Assembly: GCA_016839625.1 (NCBI GenBank)
Contig: JAEOTY010000454.1
Span: forward strand, 1 to 36,197
DNA: 36,197 nt
Origin: Candidatus Hodarchaeota archaeon
GTDB lineage: Archaea; Asgardarchaeota; Heimdallarchaeia; Hodarchaeales; Hodarchaeaceae
Reading direction: 5' to 3'
The notes beneath the pieces were generated by a model, which was not told the origin of the DNA, did not search any database, and was given only the letters and a program-made list of their open reading frames with translations. The position numbers were made by a program, and so were the translations under genes. Of this stretch, positions 23,144 through 32,152 are shown piece after piece. Position 1 is the first letter of the stretch; the number at the start of each line of letters is the position of its first letter.

Positions 23144-25376
23144 TAATTTCAGCGATTTCTTCTTTAGATTTAGATGAGGCAGTATTTGAATTAATTTTAT
23201 CTTTTTTCTTTTCTTTGCTTAAAGCTTCTTTAAATAGGATAAATCTTCTGAAAGCTAGGGGAATTATTGCAAAATGCAGAAGTAAAGAACCAGTCCAGAG
23301 AATATTAATGTAAGGAACTACTTTAATATTGATAGTTGATGCGACGAATAAACCTGTCAGCCCTTCTTCAAACACATTATAAGTAACAATGTAAATATCA
23401 GCAAACATTTCACTGATAATGGTTACTTTCTGATCTAGCCGATTGAGCTGATCATAGGCAAGACGGCTTATACCAATGCCAATAATCCGCATTCCAGTAG
23501 TTATCATGAAAGAAGTATCGTACTCAACTGCATGTTGGCCTGATTCTGGATATGTTCGTTTTAAATCAAGAATCTTTATGGTAAATGAAGTACCAGGAAT
23601 TTCATATTCAAAATCTTCTTGAACCATCAATTCATTGCTAATTGTCATGTTAGCACTTGTTACTGCTCCAAGGATCATAACTAAAAATGAAAAATGTAAC
23701 ATTATCTGAGAAGTCTTACGAATTAAGTGTTTCTCCTCTTTTAATGTTGTAATTATGAATTCAGAGGCCAATCCGATCATTCCTAGTAGAATTATAGGGA
23801 TAACTAAGTTAGCTTTATCGCTAGTAGTCCAAAGGTTCCTGAAGAAAGACAAAATGGGATTTTCCTGGCCTAAAATTGATGTAAGAGAGCCATTGCGGTA
23901 AAAGAAACCACTTACAGCGAATACAACTCCAGCAGTTGCTCCAAAAATAACTAATCCAAATTTTCGTTTAACACTTAATCGTGGATAAAAGGTACAGAAA
24001 AACTGTGCTAGGAGCAATATGCCTCCGAAGATTGTAAGCATTGTATTATAGAAAAGTGAATCAATGGTAAAAGTCGAACCAAATCCGCGGGGACTAAATG
24101 TAACCAAATAACCAATGATATCGTAAATAACAGGAGCAATTAAGCCAAGAATCATGACAAAAGTTCCAAAGAGTGATGTGATATAGGTAATTTTTAATGC
24201 GGTATTACGAGATTTAGCTGCTTGAAAATCCTTTTTGTGTAAAGTAATTGGAATTCGTTTTAGTTCTCTATTTTTTATTCCAAGAATGAGAGGTGTGACA
24301 AAGATTGTGGCCATTAAAACGAATAGTAATAGTAGTCTTTCATCAGGGATAAATCTTAGAATAATACTCACGATAAAAGTGTCTTTTGGAATAAAAGCTG
24401 AAAGAATTTTTTCTAGGGTTCGTTCAGGTTGAAATGCGTGAACACTGGAAATTATAGCACTTCTTGTTAAATATGTCGCAAATAACGCGCCAAAATAAGG
24501 CATACTCATGATATAATTTCCAAGATATTTACTTTTTCGATGAAAATATGTTCCATGGTAATACAAAGTACAGAATAACCAGGGTACTAATGAGGCTGTT
24601 TCTACGGGATCCCATGCCCAAAAACCACCCCAACCAAGGGTAATATAAGACCAGTAAGCTCCAATGATGATACCTGAGCTAAGAAAAAGCCAAGCAAAGG
24701 AAATGATAAATTCATTAAATTTATCTAACTTTTCTTTTCCAGCGAAACTAGGTAACTTGCCTTCTTCAAGGACTGAAATTCGTAAGATTCCAATTGCCAT
24801 TGGAAATAAACATAAGGCATATCCTATAAAAATTATAGGAGGATGGATAACATTCCATACAGTCATTAGCACGGGATCAATTCCAATACCATCATCTGGT
24901 ATGAAAGTGTTGAGTCTGAACGGATCATTCATTGTTGTTAATGTGGTTAAAATAGCTAACTGAGTAGCTATTAACACGAATGAACCCCAGATAACGGTCT
25001 CATGGGCATAGTTCCGAAATAAGTATCTGTATATGAGATATATGATTGCTGCTAGAAATACCCATAAGAAGTACGATCCTGACTGTCCAGACCAAATAAC
25101 GGATATCCTCAAAATCAAATCCATTCTATTATTAACATAACTACTAACATATGCAAAACTGTAATCTGTTGATAAGATAGAGTAACTAAAATAGAGAAAT
25201 GATACGATTAGTGTTGAACCACCAACAATTAGACTCAGTTCGGAAAAAAATTCCCACTTCTCAAAGTACTTACCCGAAATCACAAATAAGGCGTCAAGAA
25301 TAAAAGCAACTATACTGATTAGGAGTAATAAAGAACCTAAGTCCATTCCAATTGATCCAAAGCCAATGTACATCAT
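23124..25376 (-). CDS. ccmF: Cytochrome c heme lyase CcmF
   Basis: The 750-residue protein has about fifteen membrane helices. The WWD motif 'LGWGGFWAWDPVE' lies at 247-259. The four expected histidines are all there: H178 ('VIHPPIIFIGY'), H274 after the WWD motif, H313 ('SSVHAF') and a late His in 'IMLHFSFLVMILG'. It attaches heme from CcmE to apocytochrome CxxCH motifs. It is longer than many bacterial CcmF proteins because of an extra C-terminal outer domain and a Lys-rich tail. The ATG start has AAGGAG (complement of 25385-25390). It lies 22 bases after the 743-residue secreted protein and overlaps ccmE, forming one operon. Confidence 0.93.
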   Translation of the reverse strand: MMYIGFGSIGMDLGSLLLLISIVAFILDALFVISGKYFEKWEFFSELSLIVGGSTLIVSFLYFSYSILSTDYSFAYVSSYVNNRMDLILRISVIWSGQSGSYFLWVFLAAIIYLIYRYLFRNYAHETVIWGSFVLIATQLAILTTLTTMNDPFRLNTFIPDDGIGIDPVLMTVWNVIHPPIIFIGYALCLFPMAIGILRISVLEEGKLPSFAGKEKLDKFNEFIISFAWLFLSSGIIIGAYWSYITLGWGGFWAWDPVETASLVPWLFCTLYYHGTYFHRKSKYLGNYIMSMPYFGALFATYLTRSAIISSVHAFQPERTLEKILSAFIPKDTFIVSIILRFIPDERLLLLFVLMATIFVTPLILGIKNRELKRIPITLHKKDFQAAKSRNTALKITYITSLFGTFVMILGLIAPVIYDIIGYLVTFSPRGFGSTFTIDSLFYNTMLTIFGGILLLAQFFCTFYPRLSVKRKFGLVIFGATAGVVFAVSGFFYRNGSLTSILGQENPILSFFRNLWTTSDKANLVIPIILLGMIGLASEFIITTLKEEKHLIRKTSQIMLHFSFLVMILGAVTSANMTISNELMVQEDFEYEIPGTSFTIKILDLKRTYPESGQHAVEYDTSFMITTGMRIIGIGISRLAYDQLNRLDQKVTIISEMFADIYIVTYNVFEEGLTGLFVASTINIKVVPYINILWTGSLLLHFAIIPLAFRRFILFKEALSKEKKKDKINSNTASSKSKEEIAEINDDPNG

Positions 25377-25398
25377 TTTTATTTCTCCTTATTGCGTC

Positions 25399-27630
25399 TT
25401 AACCTCTTTTTGTTCCTCTTTTTCTTCTCTTTCTGCTTTTTCTGCTCTGTTTCAGGTACCCTATTTCCCTTGTTCTCTTAATTTTTTTCCGCGCGTTCTT
25501 TTTCTTATATTCAACATAAGTGTAGAGACCCGCAGGGATGAAAATGAACATGACAAGGAATATACCAATGATAAAAAATAAGGCCTGCTCGTTTGTTTCT
25601 GGGGGACCTATAATATAAAAATAGCTGACAAAGCTATAACCAAAATTCCCCCGACCGTCTATTGCTTCAAAAGAATATGCATAGTAACCAGCTTTAGGGA
25701 GCCCCTCAGGAAAGGTTACTTTCCAAAGATGCTGATCTATTTTTTCTAAAGCAATAGATTGTCTAAGTTCTTCTTCAGCCTTATAATACATGCGTACAAA
25801 TTCGACATCACCTTGCAAAGGAACATCTTGAGCACTTACAGTAATCGAAAAATCATTGTGGATTGGAATTTCTAATCCAGGACTAAACCCAATTTGTTGG
25901 ATTTCAGGAGCCCAAACATCATACTGCCATAAAAAGAAATAAGACCCACGAGTAGCTTGATTACCTAAGTTATCGTTCACAATTATATTAAAATTGATTG
26001 TTGTACCATCATTTTGAGATTCTAAGGTGGTAATAAACATATTTGCAACAAGTGAATGCGGAACCATTTCTACTATTTGATAGGGGCCGTTATTCATTGA
26101 ATAATTAAATAAAACGTTTGATAAACCGTCAGAATCATACGCAGCAGCTGAAATAGTCACTGAATCTTCATTAGCGAGCGGTGTTGAAGGTGACCAAACG
26201 GCATTAAGCACACCTGGTTTGCTATACAACCAAAGATTCGCTAGCGAATAGATAGCTAATGATTGTGTTACAGTAAATTTGTCATTCCAGGAAATATCGC
26301 CCTGGGTACCATCATTGTCTACCAATTGTAAATATCCCAAATGAACATGGTCATAGAGATAATTATTGAGAACTTCAAATATATCAAGAATAAGATTATA
26401 AAATAAACTATTATTTGTAAGTTTATACGCTTCATCAAGAGCTTTAATCCCATAAAATTGCCTTTCTGTATATTTTCTCTTGTCTCTTTCACTAGGATCA
26501 AGATATGAGTAAGTTGCATAAAATCCCCCATAGTCTTCGTCCCAAAAATGGTATAATACCGAATATAATAGATTAAAAAATTCATCAAAATATTTCGAAT
26601 CATTGGTCGCATGGAAAATATTAGTTAATAATTCAAGAACAAGTGAGTTAATGAAAATATCGGCCGAATCAAGGTCAACAATTTCATTGTTGCTATTTAA
26701 TCCAGTATAAAATAGTCCAGTAGAAGTATTTCGACACGTGGTGTTAAAGAAGTCATAAATTCGTTTAGCATAAATTAGATATGTTTCATTTGATTCTAGA
26801 TTATACAGATCAAGTAAAGCATTGCCTAACAAAACATTGTGATCTACCCGTTTTGACCGAGGGTCATAAGGGTCATGCGCATTTGGATTCTGGGATGGAA
26901 TTAAACCACCATGAGACAATAAATAAACATAATACCCATTATCGTTATCCCACGCGTGATTATCTAGGAATTTAGAAGTGTTAATTGCTATATCCCTATA
27001 AGTAACATTATCTGTTGTTTTATAAAGAGCTAAAAGCGCTTGAATTGCTTTTGCTTGAATCCCAGGTTTTTTATAGTTATTTGATTTACTAATATAAAAT
27101 CCGCTAAACAGTTCATCATATAATTCAGTGATTAAACAATTTCCTGTTTTTTCAGCTATATCGAGAGCAAGATCCCTTTCTGATTGGTTTATTACGGCGT
27201 CTGCAAGCTTCAGTAATGCTAAAACCGCTTGAGCGTTATCATACGTCAATTTGTCGAAATTTATAGAAGATTCTAGCCAATGTTCATCCGTTGAAGTGTA
27301 GAAACCACCAGAAACATTATCGTATAAAGAATCTATTAGAACATTCGCAACTTCAATAGAATAGAACAAAAAGTTTGGAAAAAACGCTTCAGGGTTGTCT
27401 TCTAGTAGCGCATCTAATTTAAGAGGGGTAGAAGGCTTTTCATTAGCCATGAGATTGCCAGATAATTTCTGACTGGTTGTATCATTCGCGTTTGAATTGA
27501 AGTTAAGATTGGAAGAAATCGTGAAGCTTTGTAGAACGGTTCCTATCACTAATACAAACAGGAATGAAAATACTAACCATTTCTTCATTTTTGAGCGGAT
27601 ATACCATTGTTGCATCATAAATAATTGCAT
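25399..27630 (-). CDS. Secreted, anchored (alpha/alpha)6-barrel-like protein with Ig-like domains
   Basis: This large surface protein (743 residues) has a signal-type N-terminus; ATG 27588 ('MKKWLVFSFLFVLVIG') is the likely true start. Residues about 70-470 contain six or so helical repeats with 'D...GGFY'-like turns ('YDNVSGGFY', 'YDELFSGFY', 'WDNDNGYY', 'WDEDYGGFY'). This is the look of six-hairpin (AGE/YyaL/thioredoxin-linked glucanase-like) barrels. Two beta-sandwich-like regions follow, then a membrane helix near the end and a very basic tail ('RKSRKRRKRG'). Catalytic residues are not evident. It is the first gene of the ccmF-ccmE operon, so it may aid surface cytochrome assembly or bind surface glycans; this is inference. 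Confidence 0.65.
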   Translation of the reverse strand: MQLFMMQQWYIRSKMKKWLVFSFLFVLVIGTVLQSFTISSNLNFNSNANDTTSQKLSGNLMANEKPSTPLKLDALLEDNPEAFFPNFLFYSIEVANVLIDSLYDNVSGGFYTSTDEHWLESSINFDKLTYDNAQAVLALLKLADAVINQSERDLALDIAEKTGNCLITELYDELFSGFYISKSNNYKKPGIQAKAIQALLALYKTTDNVTYRDIAINTSKFLDNHAWDNDNGYYVYLLSHGGLIPSQNPNAHDPYDPRSKRVDHNVLLGNALLDLYNLESNETYLIYAKRIYDFFNTTCRNTSTGLFYTGLNSNNEIVDLDSADIFINSLVLELLTNIFHATNDSKYFDEFFNLLYSVLYHFWDEDYGGFYATYSYLDPSERDKRKYTERQFYGIKALDEAYKLTNNSLFYNLILDIFEVLNNYLYDHVHLGYLQLVDNDGTQGDISWNDKFTVTQSLAIYSLANLWLYSKPGVLNAVWSPSTPLANEDSVTISAAAYDSDGLSNVLFNYSMNNGPYQIVEMVPHSLVANMFITTLESQNDGTTINFNIIVNDNLGNQATRGSYFFLWQYDVWAPEIQQIGFSPGLEIPIHNDFSITVSAQDVPLQGDVEFVRMYYKAEEELRQSIALEKIDQHLWKVTFPEGLPKAGYYAYSFEAIDGRGNFGYSFVSYFYIIGPPETNEQALFFIIGIFLVMFIFIPAGLYTYVEYKKKNARKKIKRTREIGYLKQSRKSRKRRKRGTKRG

Positions 27631-27747
27631 CTCTTAAGCTATTTAATTAAATCTAAACTTTGCAAGGTAATTTAACCTATAGATTTTGCATTTAAAAAAT
27701 GTTATTCTTTATCTAATGAAAGTAATCAATGGATGACATTTGAATTA

Positions 27748-27766
27748 AACAACAATGATTGTTGTT
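27748..27766. promoter_or_regulatory. Perfect 19-bp palindrome upstream of the ccmFE operon
   Basis: AACAACAAT-G-ATTGTTGTT has nine-base arms around one central base. It lies about 120 bases before the first gene of the operon (start 27630) and beyond the terminator of the cytochrome gene, so it fits a regulator site for the ccmF/ccmE operon. The regulator is unknown. Confidence 0.5.
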
Positions 27767-27828
27767 ATTTGTTATTTAAAAATAATGAAATGAACAGCAA
27801 TACTCGACTCTACTCCCGATTAACCAAA

Positions 27829-27865
27829 AAAAAAGGGGGAAAGAAACAGCGAATAGACGCTGTTT
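27829..27865 (-). terminator. Terminator of the multiheme cytochrome gene
   Basis: AAACAGCG (27844-27851) and CGCTGTTT (27858-27865) form a perfect eight-pair stem with a six-base loop. On the minus strand it is followed by C-rich bases and a run of nine T (27829-27837 region), about 55 bases past the stop at 27919. Confidence 0.65.
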
Positions 27866-27918
27866 TTGATTTTGGAGACTAATACTTAAGTAAACTAAGA
27901 AATTAGCTACTTAAGCGC

Positions 27919-29526
27919 TTATCGTTTTCTCTTGCGGAAAAAGACTGCAACGCCAAATACACCAAAAACTGCTAATATACCAACAGCTGTGGTAGCAGCT
28001 TCGGTTGTTGTTGTTGTGGTTGTGGTTGTGGTAGTTGTGGTAGTTGTTGGAGGTATCGTTGTTCCAGTGGCATCTTCAATGGCCTCAACGGCCATATCAT
28101 AGGCTTCTCCCAGTTTATCTATAGCCAATCTGAGTTTTTCTTCGGCAAGATCGGGATTGTGAAATCCAGTGCTACTGTCATACTCGACATACGTAACCAA
28201 GGCTTCAGCTTCGTCAATTAAGTCGTTTGCATTGTCAATTATGGAACTACCGACACCTGTGGTTCCTTTGGCTTCATTTACTTTGGATGCGACAATAGGA
28301 GCATACGTGTTATGCGCATCTATTAACGCAGTGATATTCTCTTGGACTTTGTTCTTGTAATCCCAGCGAGTAGCGTTGACATTTGGGTCAATGTGGCATT
28401 GCCTACAGGCGTCAGATATTATGGCCCAACTGTGATTTTGTTCTACTGAACCAGGGTTCCACTTCCATATGCCTTTTTTCAACCAATATGAACTCCATTG
28501 TCCAGGCGCCCAATAATACCCATGACAGTCAGTACAATCAGTAGTATTTGTGATCCGAGTGGGGGTAGTTGTGTCGGTTAGCATTTCGTAAGACTCTGGG
28601 TGGCATTCTCCACAAAGCTTTTCGTTAGTCAAATTGTACCTTAGTTGCATGTAAGGAAGCCAATAGTCATCAGAAGTGTCATTATTAATATGCTCGACAT
28701 CATGAGGATCGTGACATGTACCACAGTAGATGTTTGTGAAATTACCGTCGGTGATAATCATACCAGAGGTGTCATACCAAAAGGTTTGACCTGACATGCA
28801 GTGAAGACAGCTTGAGTCTTGGTTCCAACTAGTAAGTAGATCATCATATGATTCTACGTGACTCATACTCATCATTTCAGTGTACCGACTGAATTTGGGT
28901 CCGTGACAATTCTCAAGACAGCTTTCTTTGGGCGGGGGTATACGTCCTGGAACCATATGACAAGCTGCACAGGTTACTCCTGGAGCCCAAATAGTGGGCA
29001 TTTCCCCAGTCTTGTCGTATAAGTCTTCTGCCAGTAACCCCAATTCTGTACTAAGAGTTCCATTGAATCCTATTTCCGCTTGTGTCCAATTCCAATTCCA
29101 TGACTCGGGAGGAGTCCACCTTGTTGTATGGCAACAGCCTTTATATTGGACTAATAGACTCCAGGCTGTGTAGTATGTACCATAGACAGTTTGATAGTGT
29201 GTGTCATTGACTTGGATCATTATTTTATGGTGTAGAGTTTTATTCCAAGCCGCCCAATTATCCGCATGACATTCTGGCGCTGAACAATTCTCAGGTTGCC
29301 AGATCTCACCAGCGGTGTAGTTTGGAAGAACGCCTGATGTAATATAGGTCTTATGTTTTTCTTCTAAATCGGCGCTTTCAACAGTATATTTAGGATTTAA
29401 AACTGATGCACCAAGGCCAGCAGCAGCAGCTGTTCCAAGAAAAACGATAGCAAACCAGTAGAGTAATATTACTCTACGGCCGCTCCACCTACTCTGGCGT
29501 ACTAATGTTTCTTCTTGTTCGTTCAT
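27919..29526 (-). CDS. Membrane-anchored multiheme cytochrome c with atypical heme motifs
   Basis: The 535-residue protein has an N-terminal membrane helix (18-42), a cytochrome domain (about 75-380), a helical domain (390-488), a Thr-only stalk (494-508), and a C-terminal helix with a basic end, so it faces the outside. Five canonical CxxCH motifs start at C186, C268, C305, C331 and C374. Three more are atypical: CX4CH at 81-87, CX3CH at 203-208 and CxxCM at 240-244. A lone CCH is at 131-133. Eight sites plus the helical end with 'GFHNPDLAEEKL' recall octaheme HAO/ONR- and NrfA-type cytochromes, but identity is not proven. About a dozen N-x-S/T sequons support surface location. It depends on the adjacent Ccm genes; role likely extracellular electron transfer or nitrogen or sulfur oxyanion chemistry. 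Confidence 0.85.
   Translation of the reverse strand: MNEQEETLVRQSRWSGRRVILLYWFAIVFLGTAAAAGLGASVLNPKYTVESADLEEKHKTYITSGVLPNYTAGEIWQPENCSAPECHADNWAAWNKTLHHKIMIQVNDTHYQTVYGTYYTAWSLLVQYKGCCHTTRWTPPESWNWNWTQAEIGFNGTLSTELGLLAEDLYDKTGEMPTIWAPGVTCAACHMVPGRIPPPKESCLENCHGPKFSRYTEMMSMSHVESYDDLLTSWNQDSSCLHCMSGQTFWYDTSGMIITDGNFTNIYCGTCHDPHDVEHINNDTSDDYWLPYMQLRYNLTNEKLCGECHPESYEMLTDTTTPTRITNTTDCTDCHGYYWAPGQWSSYWLKKGIWKWNPGSVEQNHSWAIISDACRQCHIDPNVNATRWDYKNKVQENITALIDAHNTYAPIVASKVNEAKGTTGVGSSIIDNANDLIDEAEALVTYVEYDSSTGFHNPDLAEEKLRLAIDKLGEAYDMAVEAIEDATGTTIPPTTTTTTTTTTTTTTTEAATTAVGILAVFGVFGVAVFFRKRKR
28003..28047 (-). repeat. Threonine-codon repeat (stalk)
   Basis: Fifteen Thr codons (ACC/ACA/ACT mixtures) encode the poly-Thr linker, residues 494-508, between the cytochrome domain and its membrane anchor. 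Such stalks in archaeal surface proteins are usually O-glycosylated. The tract can vary in length by slippage. Confidence 0.8.
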
Positions 29527-29935
29527 TAATATACCGCCGTATGTATTGAAAGTTAATTTTCAGTTACAATCTAGTAACTGGCCAAGAAGTACTCTTCTTT
29601 AATAATAATAACGTTTTCTAATATTTTAACAATCAAGTAAGCAGGAAGTAACCTAATTATAATTCTATAAAATTAAATGTGATTAAATGAATTCGATTAG
29701 GACGAATAATAAAATAAAATTTTAATATGGCTTAAAGGGAAATATAAATGTTTTGTGTTGTTGGTACTCAAATACCCTTTCAGTTCAGCGATTCTCCAGC
29801 ATAACTACTCTCTATAGAAAAGAAATCAAAAAAGAAAATTCATTAAATTATTACCGAAGGAAAGAAGAGAAAAAGAAACAGAAAGAAAAGTTTGAGATAA
29901 AAAATTATGAAAAAACCTGTTTTAGGCTTTTTATC
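29527..29935. other. Intergenic region upstream of the multiheme cytochrome
   Basis: About 410 bases without a convincing gene; the small ORF on the plus strand at 29753-29980 is Lys/Glu-rich low complexity. It holds the promoter of the cytochrome gene. CAGTTAC-AATCTA-GTAACTG at 29561-29580 is a perfect inverted repeat with seven-base arms, 35 bases before the ATG. Confidence 0.4.
29561..29580. promoter_or_regulatory. Inverted repeat before the multiheme cytochrome gene
   Basis: Perfect seven-base arms (CAGTTAC / GTAACTG) flank a six-base centre, 35 bases upstream of the cytochrome start codon. Position and symmetry fit a repressor site overlapping the transcription start. Confidence 0.4.
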
Positions 29936-31288
29936 CTAAGTTTTATGGTTTCTTCTTCTCCAAATGATAATTCTTGCTGAACCAATAAGCGCCAAAACGC
30001 CAGGTATCAGTAGAAGGCCTGTAGAACTCTCACCATCAGTAGGAAATCCCGTTTCAATGTCTTCTACATTGTCTATCTCAAGGAGAATACGGATAAACAT
30101 GCGATTTGCTACCTCATCAGTATCTTGCACTTCAAATTCACACAAGTAGTAATTATCTGAAGATGTCGTGCTATCCCATGTATATTGATAGATATCCCAG
30201 GTTCCATCGGATCCACTTTTACTTAGAGATTGAGGAGCTAATTCTGTATCACTTTTATCAAACTCACCAGTGCTATTATCAAAGTTATCTATGGTATAAA
30301 CTGTAAAATCTACTGCAGCTACTCCCTTATCATCTTTTATAGCGACTTTAAAGGAAATTTCGCCTGACTCTGCATTATAATCTAAGAAATTCCCTGCTTT
30401 GATAGAAGCGCTAAGGTTTTCTGGGAGATCTGATTTACTAGGATCCCATTCAGGGGGATCACTCACGACTACTGTTTCTTGTCCTCCAACAATATTAAGT
30501 CTAATTTTGTCTGTAACTGTGTTCATACTATCTACAGCTATCACATTGAGCCAATGGAAGCCATTGGTTAATTCTGAAACATTATATGATCGGTAATAAT
30601 AACCAGATGTTTCATTATAATCCATAGCAAGTTTAGCGCCACTATCAATTTGAATTTTCGCGTCGATCGGTCCAAAATCATCAGTCACGTTGACACGGAA
30701 TACATACATTCCTGTAAGAGTTTCATCACTAGCACTAGGGTCAATAAAATCAATTGTTGGAGGATCTCCAGCAGCAAAAACTTCAAAAATGTATCTGAAT
30801 GAAGCAAAATTAAAAAATGAATCTTCTGCATAAAAATATAGTATATTTGTTCCATTATTATCTGGTACAGCTATCTTAAAGGCGTATTTTCCTTCTGTAT
30901 TTTCAATGGTTGTATTACTTTGGTCTTTATTCCAGTGATAAAAGATTCGCTCTGCTATGTTAGAATAAAACGGATTATCATCCCAAACTGTTAAATCGAT
31001 AGTCGTTCCTGCAAGAACAATAGAATTATTATAAGGGACACAATTTACAGAAGGAGCTGTAACATCAGTATGCATACAACACGCAATATCATCAATTTCT
31101 TCTATTCCGCGTCTTGAATAATTTTGAAGTATGACTTTATTCAGCTCATCATTGTCACTATTTGAACTAATAGCATAATTTACACGAATAGAAGGATTGG
31201 TTAAGTTAATAACAAATATTCCTCCGATAAAAGTGGAAATAACAATCATAGCAATTAAAAGGACGGCACGACTTAATTTTCGGTTCAA
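29936..31288 (-). CDS. Surface protein with Ig-like domains (paralogue 1)
   Basis: The 450-residue protein has an N-terminal signal or anchor helix (8-29), then a conserved 'RRGIEEIDDIACC' segment (about 59-71). Two or three beta-sandwich regions follow, of the kind seen in archaeal surface proteins ('VTAPSVNCVPYNNS', 'DETLTGMYVFRVNVTDDFG', 'SFKVAIKDDKGVAAVDFTVY'). The C-terminal membrane helix ('GLLLIPGVLALIGSARIII') carries a basic end. Many N-x-S/T sequons indicate external exposure. The start is TTG at 31288 with GGAGAT (complement of 31295-31300) at good spacing. It is a paralogue of 32153-33532, most alike in the C-terminal half. No enzymatic motif is present; an adhesive or S-layer-associated role is plausible. 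Confidence 0.75.
   Translation of the reverse strand: MNRKLSRAVLLIAMIVISTFIGGIFVINLTNPSIRVNYAISSNSDNDELNKVILQNYSRRGIEEIDDIACCMHTDVTAPSVNCVPYNNSIVLAGTTIDLTVWDDNPFYSNIAERIFYHWNKDQSNTTIENTEGKYAFKIAVPDNNGTNILYFYAEDSFFNFASFRYIFEVFAAGDPPTIDFIDPSASDETLTGMYVFRVNVTDDFGPIDAKIQIDSGAKLAMDYNETSGYYYRSYNVSELTNGFHWLNVIAVDSMNTVTDKIRLNIVGGQETVVVSDPPEWDPSKSDLPENLSASIKAGNFLDYNAESGEISFKVAIKDDKGVAAVDFTVYTIDNFDNSTGEFDKSDTELAPQSLSKSGSDGTWDIYQYTWDSTTSSDNYYLCEFEVQDTDEVANRMFIRILLEIDNVEDIETGFPTDGESSTGLLLIPGVLALIGSARIIIWRRRNHKT
30098..30234. repeat. 137-bp near-identical block, copy 1
   Basis: This matches 32339-32475 with the same length and only two differences that I can find by eye, inside two genes that elsewhere differ clearly. 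It encodes the 'SKSGSDGTWDIYQYTWDS' and 'YYLCEFEVQDTDEVANRM' region. Confidence 0.85.
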
Positions 31289-32152
31289 ATTCCTATCTCC
31301 TTGTATTTAGAAATTTAAGCATATATTTCTTATTGTTTATAAGGAGTTCTGAAAAGTATTCTTATTTTATTTTACAGTATTAAATCTTCTTCAGAGTTAT
31401 CTAAAGTTGGTTAGACTTGTACTCTCATGGGCAGAATATGCTCGAGATAATTGTTCTACATTTACAGATCCATCTGCCCTAGGTTTGCTTTAGGCAGCAC
31501 TTCATATCGGTATGATTGATAACTAGTAGAACAGTACAAATCTCCAGCTGTTGTACTTACTCAGCCTTATTTATATAGGTTTTAAAATAAGTAAGTTTCC
31601 TATGTTTTTTCCAATTTGGTGAGAATAAGATAACCTGATAACTAGAATATCACAAATAAGATTGAAATTTTTCAAAATGATACCTATTCACATGAATAAC
31701 ATTGTACTTTCTTCACTTTTTTTTCCATTAATAGCAAAATTATTAACACCAGAGATTATGTAAGGAATACCAAAGCAATTCATAGGAGAAAAGTTTCCTG
31801 CTAGATTGGACTAATTATACTGACCTTTCATGAATCATTAGAATGTTTTATGTTCTGGTTCACAGGATGATTAACAGACGATTTCATACAAACTGGATTC
31901 TAATGAACAAATTGTGGTTGTTTTAAATGATTAAGGACAAAATCACTCTATATATAGATATGAACAAAGAGTTCAAGTTCTATAAAGCGTATTAAAAGAA
32001 ATAGTTCTACAGTTTTTTCTTTAGTGAAAGTTTCTAAAATGAGGCTTTCATGATAGATTGGGTCATTTTAAATAAATTTGATTCTACTTTTTTAATTTAT
32101 ATGATTTTTATTCAAATTGAAAGAATTAAATAGCCATATTTTAAAAAATAAA
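31289..32152. other. Long intergenic region between the surface paralogues
   Basis: About 860 AT-rich bases with many stops. I see no gene, tRNA or clear decayed copy. The first few dozen bases upstream of the 31288 start resemble those upstream of 33532 (same Shine-Dalgarno region), so both share a promoter-proximal duplication. Confidence 0.4.

Noticed and set aside
26319-26612. ORF of 97 aa inside the 743-residue gene
   Set aside because: It is in a different frame of the same strand within a gene whose repeat pattern is clear.
29753-29980. Plus-strand ORF of 75 aa
   Set aside because: Low-complexity Lys/Glu-rich translation of A-rich DNA that runs into the 3' end of the surface protein gene.
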